This document shows positions 22,989-33,811 of a stretch of DNA of 64,000 bases, in pieces. The notes under the pieces were generated by a model. The model saw only the letters and a program-made list of their open reading frames with translations, did no database searches and had not been told where the DNA came from. Each line of letters opens with the position of its first letter. Position 1 is the stretch's first letter. Source of the DNA: Circinella umbellata. Lineage: Eukaryota; Mucoromycota; Mucoromycetes; Mucorales; Lichtheimiaceae. Location: positions 372,001-436,000 of the forward strand of contig JAIWNF010000040.1 of the NCBI GenBank assembly GCA_025093555.1. Direction: 5' to 3'. A program made the translations under genes and the position numbers.

Positions 22989-25707
22989 TCATTGACGCTG
23001 TCGGTTATTATTATTTTGTGCATCACGCTGTTGTTCATACTCTGCTGCGAGTGCTTGCTGTACTTCAAGATCATCATCTGTCACTGCATTCAATAAATCT
23101 TGAATATCTTGTTCAGTATGGTGATGTCTATACATACAAAATATGATTTTCAATTAGTCAATAAATAGGATTACATTGTATTACCATCATTTAAATATTA
23201 TTAGCTTACCCATTGTGATTTTGCATCTCATTATTATTATTACTATTATTATCATCATCGTCATCAAAATTACCATCCATGTAATCTTCATCATCAAAGT
23301 CATTACCACCCGGGAAAGCACCAGGTAATTGATCTCCACGTTGATTTTGTTGTTGTTCACGTAATTCTTCAACAAGATTTTGAATTTCTCGCATACGTTC
23401 TTGTGGTAACCTTCGACCACCCAAAAGATTTCTTAAAATGTTATCAAAAAATCCTTGATCTGTGCTTGCTCCTGATTGTCTCATGCGATCCGATAAATCA
23501 TATCCAGTCACTGAATCCGGTGGTGGTAATGGATCATACATATGATAACTTTCACTAGTGACAGCCGATGGTAAATAACTTAATAATCGTTGAATGTCTG
23601 TTAATACAATATGACGTGAAACGCTCAATGGTATTTCTTCATTTTGTACACAATCCACCTTCTTATGTGCATTATTTAATTTTGTTGAAACAGCTTGTGC
23701 ATTTTCTTTAAGCCATGCAAGTACTTCAGGTTCTTTAAATAATTCAAAAGTACGTTCAACAAATAATTGTTGCAGTAAATCCAAATAAGTGTTGGTTGTC
23801 CTAAAGACGGGGTTATTTAGTGATATATTATATAGAAGTTTTCTATTGCTTTTCCCCCCCTCCCTGATCTGTTGACGTGAGCTCTATTTTCTGTTTGATA
23901 AGTCAGTCATTATATGTTTTTACTCACGTATGTAAAAAGGGTTGATCATCTAATCCTGATTCACCAAGTTTTTCCAATAATCGTGGAACAACCGAAGGGA
24001 ACTTTTTGATGGCGGATTGTAAGAGATCATTGGATTCTTTGGGTGCTAATTTAAATTTGGCATAGGCAGATGAATAGGCAATATTGGGTAATGATTGAAT
24101 ATCAACTGGATAAAGCTTTCCATCCGTTTTCCAAGTAGATGCCATATCTACAACAAATGAATATTCTTTTGCAGTAAGTGCATATGAATCAATTGCAAGA
24201 ATAGCTCCCAGTGGGTCACTATCTGGATCTAAACTATAAACCAAAAACCGAAAAAGAAAACATATTCAGCATAATTATTATGAGTTTTTTTCTTGGACAA
24301 TCATAATAACTCTGTCTTTCTTTCTTTTTTTTTTTTCGTTGTCCCTTTATTACTCAATAGTGAAATATAATAGTTTTACCTTAAAAGTAATTTACAAAAC
24401 TCAAAAGCGGTCCGCCAGCAGCCACGACGAGTCAAAAATTGAATATGTCTAAAAATTGCCAAAAAGAAGGATCGATTCTCGGCTCGACGATAATCTAATC
24501 GAACTGTTCCTGAACCGAAAGCGAAATGGGGATGGAAAGCACGTTCACAGGCATACAAAGCTCGTTCAATACAATCACCAGCTGCTGTCCAATCACCACT
24601 CTGTTTGGCCATTTCTGATACTTGCAAAAGACCATCCACATGATATGGATAACGACTAACCAAAAACATAAGTGCATTTGGATCATGAGTAGCAACAGCA
24701 TTCATAAATTCTAATTGAGCATCCTGATATTCATCATTATGTTTGAATGAATAATAAGAGATACCATTCTTGGTTTCCACGAGTTCCATCCCCAATCCAT
24801 TTCTCTTGTAAGGAGCCCAATCCACTTTGGGCGTGGCCAATTTTGATCGCTTTAATACACGACCCCGTGTTTCGCTATTGACAATACGAGATCCAAACAT
24901 ACGTTTCATTTCGGCTTCAGCATCGAGATTACGTTGGTTGACACGGATGAATTCATTATAAGACGAATTAGGTTTGGTCGTTTCGGTTTTAGACGATCCT
25001 TGGCTTCATATCATTTTGAAATATTCATTAGTTTACTCTGAATGATGTTTATATCCTTCTCCCCCTCCTCTTATTAATTTTTTTCTTTTTTTGGATGATA
25101 AATTACCTGTCTTCACTATTGTTCTTCAATTCTGCGAGCGCGTCGTCAAGTTCTTTCATACTCATATCTGAGACATCTTTCTGTTTCTTTGCTTTTGCTT
25201 TTGCCTTTGCTTTCTTCTTTTTATTCTTTTTAGATTTAGAGACAGGTACTGACTATATTTATTATATAATAACAAACACGATAAGAACCTAGTAAAATTA
25301 TATACTCTTTTATTTTTGTTGTTCTTCTTGCAAAAAAAAAAAAAAGTTTACCATAGGTTCTTCATTTTCTTCCTCAACAACAAGTGGTATCTTTTCTTCT
25401 TTTTGTTCTTCTACGATCGCACGTTCTTCCTCTTCGTCATCGTCATCGTCAATATCGCCGTCACCTTCATTTAACTATTTAAGTTTTATTTATTTTTGAT
25501 ATTTTATTGAAAATACATGTGTTTATTTATAATTAGAATTGCATCCATTGCTATAAATAAAATAATATAAAAAATATGCATTACCAAATCAAACAAGTTT
25601 TTTTGTGGAGCACTTGTTTGAGTTTCTTCTTCAAAGTCTTCATTAGCTGCAGCTAATTCATCTTCAAACTTTTGTTTTTGTAATCTTCTTAAAGCACGCG
25701 ATGACAT
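22989..25707 (-). CDS. TCF25/Rqc1 family protein, ribosome quality control
   Basis: Seven exons: 25707-25585, 25474-25352, 25252-25107, 25003-24380, 24233-23928, 23800-23210, 23127-22989, giving 683 residues. It starts MSSRALRRLQKQKFEDELAA, like MSRRALRRLR of TCF25. Acidic and Lys/Ala-rich segments follow, then the conserved core: VDWAPYKRNGLGMEL, YSFKHNDEYQDAQLEFM, RYPYHVDGLLQVSEMAK, RALYACERAFHPHF, LDYRRAENRSFFLA, RRGCWRTAFEFCKLLLSLDP and PLAYF-equivalent AYSSAYAKFKL. Near the C-terminus SRHIVLTDIQRLLSYLP matches the RHIxLSEI motif of the family. Rqc1/TCF25 acts with the Listerin ligase on stalled 60S-nascent chain complexes and influences Lys48 chain choice. The stop lies 190 nt from the stop of the RCHY1-type ligase on the other strand. 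Confidence 0.93.
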
Positions 25708-26459
25708 TTTGTTTTTTTCTTACGCGATCGATTTTAATATGAAAACCCAAAAAAAAAGAAAGGTAAAAGGTTTCTTTTATTTCTTCTGCCGCAGTTACTT
25801 TTTTTTCTGCAATAACAGAAAATTTATGTTTGTGATTGTATACATGTGTGTAACAAAAGCTCTTTCTGACCACATTTAGAATCTATAATGTTCTATACAC
25901 ACACACCCTTTTTTCCCTTTCATACCATTTATGTACAAGTGATATATTTGAAGATCGGTAGTAGTAACAAGTACTTTTGAAACGACAAAAAAATTATTTC
26001 TCATTTTTTTTATTGCATTGGATAAGCATGGAAACTGTATTTTTTGTTGTTATTGTTGTTGTTGCCAAGGTGATCCATTATTTAATGTATATGTATATTT
26101 ACTATGTATCATGCTCCCGCAATACACAAATGAACAATCAACAAAAAGCTACTATAGAAGATTTATTAATGTGTTACTGCTATTACTAATATTACTACTA
26201 TGATTTCCCATTTTACTACTCTCAAACATATTTGGGTATCATACAATTTCTTTGCGTATGTTTTCAATAATCATAGTACGTACGTGAATCAGCATATATA
26301 ATTGTAGTCATTCTAGAAACGAAAATAAATACCATTACTCACACTGTACTGGACTTCAGATTTTTCTTCTCTGAATCCACACGAATATAGTGTAAGAGTT
26401 ACATTTTGTAAATATTTTATTGTTAACTGTCATTATACACTTGTACGTATTTAAAATTA
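25708..26459. other. Intergenic, 5' flank of the TCF25 homologue
   Basis: About 750 nt of AT-rich DNA marking the change from ordinary gene space to the repeat island. Short frames here are low complexity. Nothing supported. Confidence 0.5.
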
Positions 26460-26660
26460 TTATTTACAGTGGGCGAGAACAACAACATTACTCATGTAGT
26501 TTGCTCTATATGTCTTAACTATCTACTGAAATAGACGCAAATGAGATCTTGTTGAAAACCCACAAAAATCGATTTCATCTCAAACAAGTACGCAAAAACT
26601 GATGATGTACGTATATATACTAATAGACTCATTTATTATGTCCATGAACTTCACACCAGG
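26460..26660 (-). repeat. Diverged inverted copy of the leader segment of the small membrane ORF
   Basis: Read on the minus strand this stretch resembles 36481-36650 on the plus strand: both contain GGTTTTCAACAAG after a TCGATTTTTGTGG block, and similar spacing of the surrounding words. It sits at the mirror position of 36481 about the centre of the left inverted repeat (about 31480), which implies that the ancient palindrome reached beyond the well-conserved arms. Confidence 0.5.
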
Positions 26661-27039
26661 ACGGTTTACAAATAAAGTAATACTTTAGCTTCACTCTATT
26701 CCATCACCTTTGTCGCATATGGTAAAAAAGTATTAGATATATTCTTATTTATCATAGTTTTTTCTCTCTCTTTTTATTCGCTATCTCCCATTGCAACAAT
26801 TTTGCCGTTTCTCAAAAATGACGAACGTTTTGCTTATACGTATCTATTACTTTGTGCTTTGGTCGAAGCTTTTACTTGGAGTCGCTTCAGTATCTACCCT
26901 TTTACCAGCCCATCGCCGTTTTTTTCCATCAACATGTTATGCTGTTAAACGTTTTGCATTATATCCATTTTGTATTTCCAAATTTTCATTTATGTCCGGA
27001 CAATGCTTAAATTCGTTCAATATAATTTTATAGTTAAAA

Positions 27040-29150
27040 TCGTTCACCCTTTTTTTTATCTTGACAACTTCGTATATTTTATGTCATCACATATGAATAT
27101 CATCAGAAGCTTACTAAAGTGGACAGCACCTTTTATCTATTTATTATATAACCCAATAAGTTGAATATGTTGAATATGAGGCGTAGATTAAGTATTCATA
27201 TCGCAATTAAATTGTGATTGTATCAATGCATATATCGGCTCATATACGGTATACATTTTGTAATTTATTGCTATTCAAAATACCTATATTTTAGGTACTC
27301 TTCTTAAACTTCGTTCAGCTGATAACTTATTCAAATACTGAAACTGCTCTTAAAAAGCAAGTTTTGCTTTGAATGGTTTTGTATTATAATATTGTTTTTA
27401 ATGGACATCAGTACGTTGCAAGAAGCTTTCGAAATTTTTTTTATGACTGAATCTGTTAGCTTTTACACTCTGAAAAATGCTCAATCCATTATTTAGCTCA
27501 TACATTAGTATTTTACAGATCATTATAAAAACAGGAAGAGAAGAGACGCGTTTTTTTCTGAAACAACCAAAATTACAAACAGCCACAATCTGTCAAACTC
27601 TTTTATATACAACAGATTAAGTGTTTATATGACAGTAAAAAGTATACGTTTTTTCTTATCTTTATCCTCTAATCATCTATGTCAGAATGTTTGGCCTTCG
27701 TGATGTTAGATTGTTCAACAAGTTCACGATATGGCGGGCTTGTATTAAGAAGAAATTGTATGGATAAAAGCAAAAGTATAGTTTAGAGAAGTCAATTCAG
27801 CTATTTATTTAATGTTTGAAATGATTGACTATGATATTGGAACAACTGACAATTATTCTAGGGAGACAGTCTTGAAGCAAAAACAAGTACATTGCATTTT
27901 ATGCATATTGCTGTGAGACAGATTTTGCCGAGTTGCTGGGATATTAAAAATGGCCGCAGCGTGCCAAAATTGTTTTTTCCTTTCTTTTCTCTTTTCTTCT
28001 TTAACACCTCCCTCCAGGCTTTAGGTGGCCAAAGGAATTTGACGGAACTCAGGACTTCATTGCCACTTGTGTTGTTCCTGTTTTATTTTTTTTCTTGTTT
28101 GTGCATGCTAAACTGGCTATTGTCCTTGGAAGCGATGTACCCCAGGTGCGTGGGTGAAGTTCCTGAATGCGGAGGGGATAGAGTTTTTTTTGACTTTATC
28201 AGAGCGCTTCAGAATTCAACATTCCTGGACGAATGGAGTTAACCCGTGTCAGAACGGAGAGAGACATTTCTGATACAACAACGTAACTCTTGCCGGAGCT
28301 TGGGTTGTACCACCCCTAGGACTTTTGGATGCGCGCGATGCCGGACGGGCCTTTCGAAATCGGGCAAGCACACAAACTACAAAGGACATAACTTTTCCAG
28401 GGTATTATGTAGTTAATTCTGCAGCTTAACTGGGTAAACCACTGCATTGTAAGATCTCGTCTCTTCGGATCTTCGACTTGCGTCCCTCAATGTAGCCCTA
28501 ACTGCTGCCATGGTTACGAGGCAGAAGTGGTTTCTTGTCTTTTGTTTCATAACTTTACCTCGTTATTGAGAGGTTTTTTTCCAAAGTGGCACCCCTTGGT
28601 TTATTAGCAAAAAGGCAAGTTTTTTTAAAGCTTTTAATGAGGAGAGGGAACAAGTGTGTGTTGAATGAATGTCAAGTAAAAGTAATAATAATATTTTACT
28701 AATCAATATTTTTTACTATTAATGTTTTAAATCTCTATGGGAACTGTTTGAGCCGGTTGGCGACCTTCATGACGACGCGGCGCTCGCGTTCTGGACTTTA
28801 CTGCGCACTTACCTAATTTGGTTTTTCCAATGGATAGTACAGCCTTTCCCTTGCACAAAGAGGCCTTGGCGCGTGTATTGTTCCAGAACGTTGGGAGCAC
28901 TTTCACTAAAGTTTTGGGTTGTGGAGAAACCAAACACACATTTTTGGGAATAGCTAGCCTTCCACCTTCTCGTGGTTATTCTCGTTAATCAAGTTATGTT
29001 ATTATTTCTTGAGAACTAAGAGGAGGCTTATTGTTTATTATAATGAATAAAATGTTATTATGAATTATTTTTTTTTAATCATGAAGTGGTGTAAGGTCTT
29101 TTTGTGGATGCTGCTGGTGGTGGTGTTGGCTGATCTATTTTGTTACACTT
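27040..29150 (+). repeat. 2-kb element, copy 1 (left arm of inverted repeat A)
   Basis: This 2.1-kb block is the reverse complement of 33812-35920; the mirror coordinates sum to about 62961 at every point checked (27398/35563, 27892/35069, 28727/34234, 28939/34022), so there is no net indel over the core. By eye differences are few. Copies 3 and 4 in palindrome B are slightly more different. The middle (about 27890-28560) is GC-richer than its surroundings. Frames of 116, 70 and 62 codons exist but lie on different strands and show no domain. I do not recognise the element: no reverse transcriptase, transposase, tRNA-like boxes or rRNA. Confidence 0.85.
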
Positions 29151-29769
29151 GATATTTAAGAAAAACCATGAATTTATATCTTGTTAATACTTGTAATATG
29201 AAATTATTGATTTTGAGCAATTCCATCTAATGAATCTTGAAGCACTGTTTTTCTTGTACATTTTTTCATTATTTATACCAACTATTCTTTGTACGTAGCT
29301 GAAAATATTATAACTTGACTCCCCCACCTCCATCATCAAACACACCATCCCATCCAAATGCTCTCGCTCGACTACGATACACACTTTCCGCGCACAAATA
29401 GTCAGTATGAACAATTTGAATGACATACGTAGAAAAATTACATCTAGCTAACACAGTCCAGTTTCTTCACTTACTGTACATTTCTGTTGGGCCAGACCAG
29501 GAAACTGAAAGTCTTTGTATAGCCTTGTTCTTTATTATTTAAGGCTAAAGGTAAAGTCTTGCCAATAAAATGTTTTCATCGTTTATTTTCGATCCCTCGT
29601 TATTTTTCTATATTCTTTTGCACTCGTATTCTACTGTTTTTATTCTTTATAAAATTATTATGTTAATAGCACATAACTCGATGAAAAAGAAAAAAAAAAC
29701 GTATATATTACAAGCCCTTTTCGGTTACATCTCAACTCTTTCAGTACTGTGATATTAAACTTGGAGTGT

Positions 29770-30165
29770 GTGGAATGGTCGAATTAAAATAATAGTACAT
29801 AATCTAAGGATTTTGGACAAGGTGGCATCAAAATTTAATGTAATAAACGTTCTTGGAGCCTGATTACCCATTGACGACAACTACTTGCTTTATACTGGGA
29901 ATGGAATATCATTAAGATGATTTTCACTGCTTTGGCTGAACTAAGTATCATTTTTGAAAAATTTTCACTTTGATCCCTATATTACCGTTATTCACCATGA
30001 CTTATTCAAGCATTACAATCTTTTTTTCGAAACGTTTCTTTTAACCAACTTAATTGAAATCATCCTCGTACTTATCTCATTAAGCTTGACACCGAACATA
30101 TCATATACACCCACTTCCCAAATGCCATTATTTACACCCCCCACGAATCAAATCAGTTATTTGCC
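29770..30165 (+). pseudogene. Decayed 3' end of an F-box gene
   Basis: The plus strand here aligns with the minus-strand end of the intact F-box gene. Shared words include AATGTAATAAACGT followed by CTTG, then TATACTGGGAA, GCTGAACTA/GCTGAGCTA, HFD-coding CACTTTGATCC, and a terminal match where CCCAAATGCCATTATTTACA parallels CCGAATGCCATAATTTACA. There are substitutions, frameshifts and loss of the 5' two thirds including the F-box. Its inverted orientation next to element copy 1 mirrors the arrangement of the intact gene next to element copy 2. Confidence 0.75.
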
Positions 30166-31234
30166 ACTGTAAAAAAAGATTCCATACACTGTACTCTTGT
30201 CTCACATGCTACGCACATAGTCCTCCAGTGCCTGTAATATGCGGAACTGTGAATAATACTTTTTATTATAATACTGAGAGGCCACTAACTCCCATAATCA
30301 TCGCATTTCCAAAACAAAAACATATTTTTGGGCCTTTTAGGTTTACTGTTATTTTTATAATTTTCTGTTATCGTTGTTAATTATATTTCAATATGTATCA
30401 TATAAAAATTTATAACCGATAACACTGACCAGAGTATGGGTTACCATTAAGCTGAATGAGGTACATCATAGTACCCAAAAATAAACAAAATCTAGAAAGA
30501 AAAAAAAAGGTACTTTCCTTCACGCATTTTTGAGTACTTTTGGCCTCGTCTAGTGGCGAAGTGCCCAAAAATTTAGTGCACCTCACTATGATGATGGAAT
30601 GGTGAAAAGATTCTCGATGAATTTGTATTCAGAGATATTTTTATTTGTAGAAGCAAAAATAGAAACAAAAAGTTTAAACTACTGCTAGAAAAGTCAATAT
30701 GACACAATACAATACATAGTTCTAATATGATCGATTCTTCCCGTTAAAATTGTGCTGGGCGGGGCGACATATGGAAGAATTCAAAATTTCGCACTATCTT
30801 TATTCAGGAAATTCCACAACCAAAGTTAGTCACGTATAGCTACTGTACTTCTTGATTTTTGATGAAGGGAACTTGAATGTTCGTTAAGTATTTTTCTCTT
30901 TTTAGAACTGAATTTTTTTTTTGATTTTTATAAATAGGAACACTCTTTGTTACTTAAGTTCTTCACGTACGTAAATGTGGTACGCAATCCAAGAGGTCAA
31001 CACTATTAGATAGGAATAATAGGCTTTGTGTCTTTGAGGATATATGTTCTTTCTACAAACAAGAAAACTTCTAAATAATAGACGAAATATCGTTGAAAAG
31101 AAGAATCCTACAACAAAATTGACAGTACTCTAAACTATACACTACTATATTTCCGCCAATAGACTACTCTGAACCCTTTAATACAAAATAAACGAGGAAA
31201 TTATTTTTGAATATGTAGTATATACTAATTACAT
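30166..31234. other. Spacer of inverted repeat A
   Basis: About 1.1 kb at the centre of the left inverted repeat. AT-rich. Two partly complementary words near 30459 and 30570 (GAGGTACATCATAGTACCC and its imperfect inverse) could fold. No gene seen. Confidence 0.4.
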
Positions 31235-31283
31235 TACTATATTAAGGAAAAAATATTTTTATTTACGTATAAAGTGAGTAACT

Positions 31284-32684
31284 TTATCGGTGTGGGATGT
31301 AAATTATGGCATTCGGGAAGCGGGTATAGATGATCTGTTCGGTATCGGGATTTATGAGACGAGGGCGAGCGTGAAGAAGAAATATTTCAGTCAGTTGTTT
31401 GTAAGGAATGTTTAGGAAAAAGGTTTGTAATGAGTGCGTGAGTCGGGGTGAATGACGGTGATGGTAGAGGTCGAAATGAATGGTTTGTAGGTGAGGTAGC
31501 TCAGCTAAAGCAGCCAAAATTACCTCTGTTATATGCTGTTCCCAGTATACAACACGTAGCTGTTGGCATTGGGAAACAAGAGTAGCAAGGACGTTTATTA
31601 CATTGATGTTTTGGCGCCAGTCTCTTGATCTACCCCAAGGTACACGTATGTGGAGGAATTGGAGGGTGTTGGCGACGTAGAAAGATATTCCATTTAAGTC
31701 GTTTATGCTGATTGAAGGTGCCTGGGGAGGTGTGTGCATATCGTAGTCGAGTGAAAGCATTTGAAGCGGATGTATAAGGTGTGGATGCTGTATGATGTGA
31801 AGGTCGTGGCGTAGTGGATGACGCATGGCATCATTGGCGGAGATGGTAAAGGACAGTAAAGTTGGTGGGCAAAGTTCAATGATATTTGTAATGCGGTTTC
31901 GGAAAAAGGTGTTAGGTCCAAATACTAGCTCTTGTAAATGGATGGACTGTTGCAACATGGAGTCAATAAACCGAAAAAGTAAAATGGGCTCACTTGCGTC
32001 TATGTGATCAATTGTAAGTCTTGTAAGGAAAGGAATCTGGTTGGGAGCATAAACAAAACGGGGGAGAAGGTGTATTCGGTGAATATGAAGGTTGCGCAAA
32101 GTGGTATTTGTTGCGATTAAATTGAACAAGTACTGGGCATTGTTGGAAGATAATGTAGTTCGTTGTAAAAGGAGGTCGCGTAACGTGGTGAAATTCATTA
32201 TAAAGATGCGGTAAATGTTGTCAAATCCAGCTTCTTGCATCACTACAAAGTATACATGTGTTTAAAATATTACATAAGTTAATGCAATCTCTTAGTTGTT
32301 TAGACTGATTAAAAGGCAAAAAAAAGAAAACTATTACATACCTGCTGTCTGAATTTGACAATGGCGGCCGGTAATCAATGATGTTAAATACACCATTGCC
32401 GGTGACATCACAATTTGCGGTATAGGCAATTCATGAAGCCACCGTCCAACCAAGGGCCGTTCTATAATATTGTTGAGATTCTGGAGTTCGGGTGTTTGTT
32501 CGAAAAATGCATTTTCCATCCGCACCCAGACAACGTTCATCAATCGATTTCGCCAGTACCGACTTACGTCGAGGCACTGAAGAAATTGAAAAAAATTAAA
32601 ATACGAAAATATACTGATTAAAAGTTCATTGGGAAAATGAGGTAAAAAATCAAAAGAGTTTTGATGCTGATTGTGGTGGTTCAT
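31284..32684 (-). CDS. F-box protein with leucine-rich-like C-terminal region, intact copy
   Basis: Two exons, 32684-32342 and 32242-31284 (GT-AG), 433 residues. The F-box is at about residues 14-52: HFPNELLISIFSYFNFFQFL then CLDVSRYWRNRL, the Pro-x-Glu-(Leu/Ile)-Leu opening and Trp-Arg ending of the domain that binds Skp1 in SCF ubiquitin ligases. The rest has spaced Leu/Ile/His segments (LRNLHIHRIHLLPRFVY, FLTRLTIDHIDAS, LHIRVPWGRSRDW, LPHLQTIHFDLYHH) resembling the irregular LRRs of fungal FBXL-like proteins. I chose MNHHNQHQ as the start because the second copy keeps that Met and the upstream extension is leader-like. Target unknown. Such families are often expanded in Mucoromycota. Confidence 0.8.
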
Positions 32685-33384
32685 AGTAGTGATTAATGGA
32701 TGTAGATATAAAGCGGATGTTTGAGATGTTATTGAATGGGAAATACAAAGGAAGTATAGATGAAAAAGTAAAAAATAAAGTCGTTCAGTAAAGTTGGTTT
32801 TTATATTCTTCAAGAAGCAGCAATTCTCTCAATAATGGGAAACAAAGAAAATAAAAAGGATAAAGAAAAGGAGATTCTGTTAAAAAATAATTTTCATTCG
32901 TGAAGAGAAAAACAAGTTGCGCTTATTATGTATTTGCATTAATGATACGTGTTCTCATCATTTCAATGTTGTCACTTGCAGTATAGATTTTAACACAAAT
33001 AAGAACACCTAAAACATATAAATAGGTCTACACAAAAGACCCATGTAAATGATCAGTTATTTCTTTGTTCTTTTCATTATAAACCTAAGTACACGGCATT
33101 GTTTATGAACCATCCTCGAGCGCAGCGGAGTTCATGGATGTAATGAAATAATTCTATCAGTAGATATGCAGTAAATTTTTACTTGTTTGATACGAGACCG
33201 GTCTTTTGTGTTTTTTGAACAAGTACTCACTTAAGCCTATTTTAGTAGGTACGTAAAAATGATATATCAAGCAAAAAATATGTTTTGTTGTTGTCATCGC
33301 CAACTGTAAGTTTATAATGACATTTGATTCTTTACACTATTAGTATATTGGTGTAAACTTGTAAAAGAGAAAGAGAAGGACGAC

Positions 33385-33543
33385 ATGAGCCAAGATCCAG
33401 TTGCTATCTTGCAAAATGTTTGTACAACTTTGGAGAAAATCCCCAACATAATTTTATCAATGTATATAATACTTGCTTGTGTTCTATGGCTTTGTGTGTA
33501 TTCATGGATTTTGTTATTGTATTATTGGATCAGGAGTGTGTAG
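33385..33543 (+). CDS. Short hydrophobic ORF, copy 1 (truncated)
   Basis: 52 residues from an ATG in the context GACGACATGAGCC: MSQDPVAILQNVCTTLEKIP, then a long hydrophobic segment (IILSMYIILACVLWLCVYSW). Compared with the copy at 45769, eight bases of a TATTATTG repeat are missing, which shifts the frame and ends the protein early at IRSV. Whether this or the 78-codon form is ancestral is unclear. No known family recognised. Confidence 0.35.
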   Translation: MSQDPVAILQNVCTTLEKIPNIILSMYIILACVLWLCVYSWILLLYYWIRSV

Positions 33544-33811
33544 TCATATAATACTTGTTGAGCTACTCAATTTGGTAGTTATGCTATTTTCGTATACCCA
33601 TACAAGTATGTAATGTACCCTCCTTATATTGCTGAGATAATATAAGAATCTGGCGAGTATACAAATATGATGAAGGTAAAAAAGCTTAGAAATTCCTATT
33701 GTCAATTTATCAGACAGCAAAAAAAAGGGTCCAGCGTTAGTTGGGACGGTCAACACGTTATCAAATTCGTCATTCTCTCATTTTGGATAATATGCTTCAA
33801 AAGTTGTACCG

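Noticed and set aside
28031..28047. AAAGGAATTTGACGGAA resembles a universal small-subunit rRNA word
   Set aside because: There is one extra T, and the surrounding hundreds of bases do not match rRNA in any order I know; likely chance. An Rfam SSU search would settle it.
27892..28242. 116-codon frame repeated in all four element copies
   Set aside because: It is nearly identical in every copy, but its composition is odd (poly-Phe, Cys), it runs opposite to the other short frames of the element, and it has no domain. Identity is explained by recent duplication.
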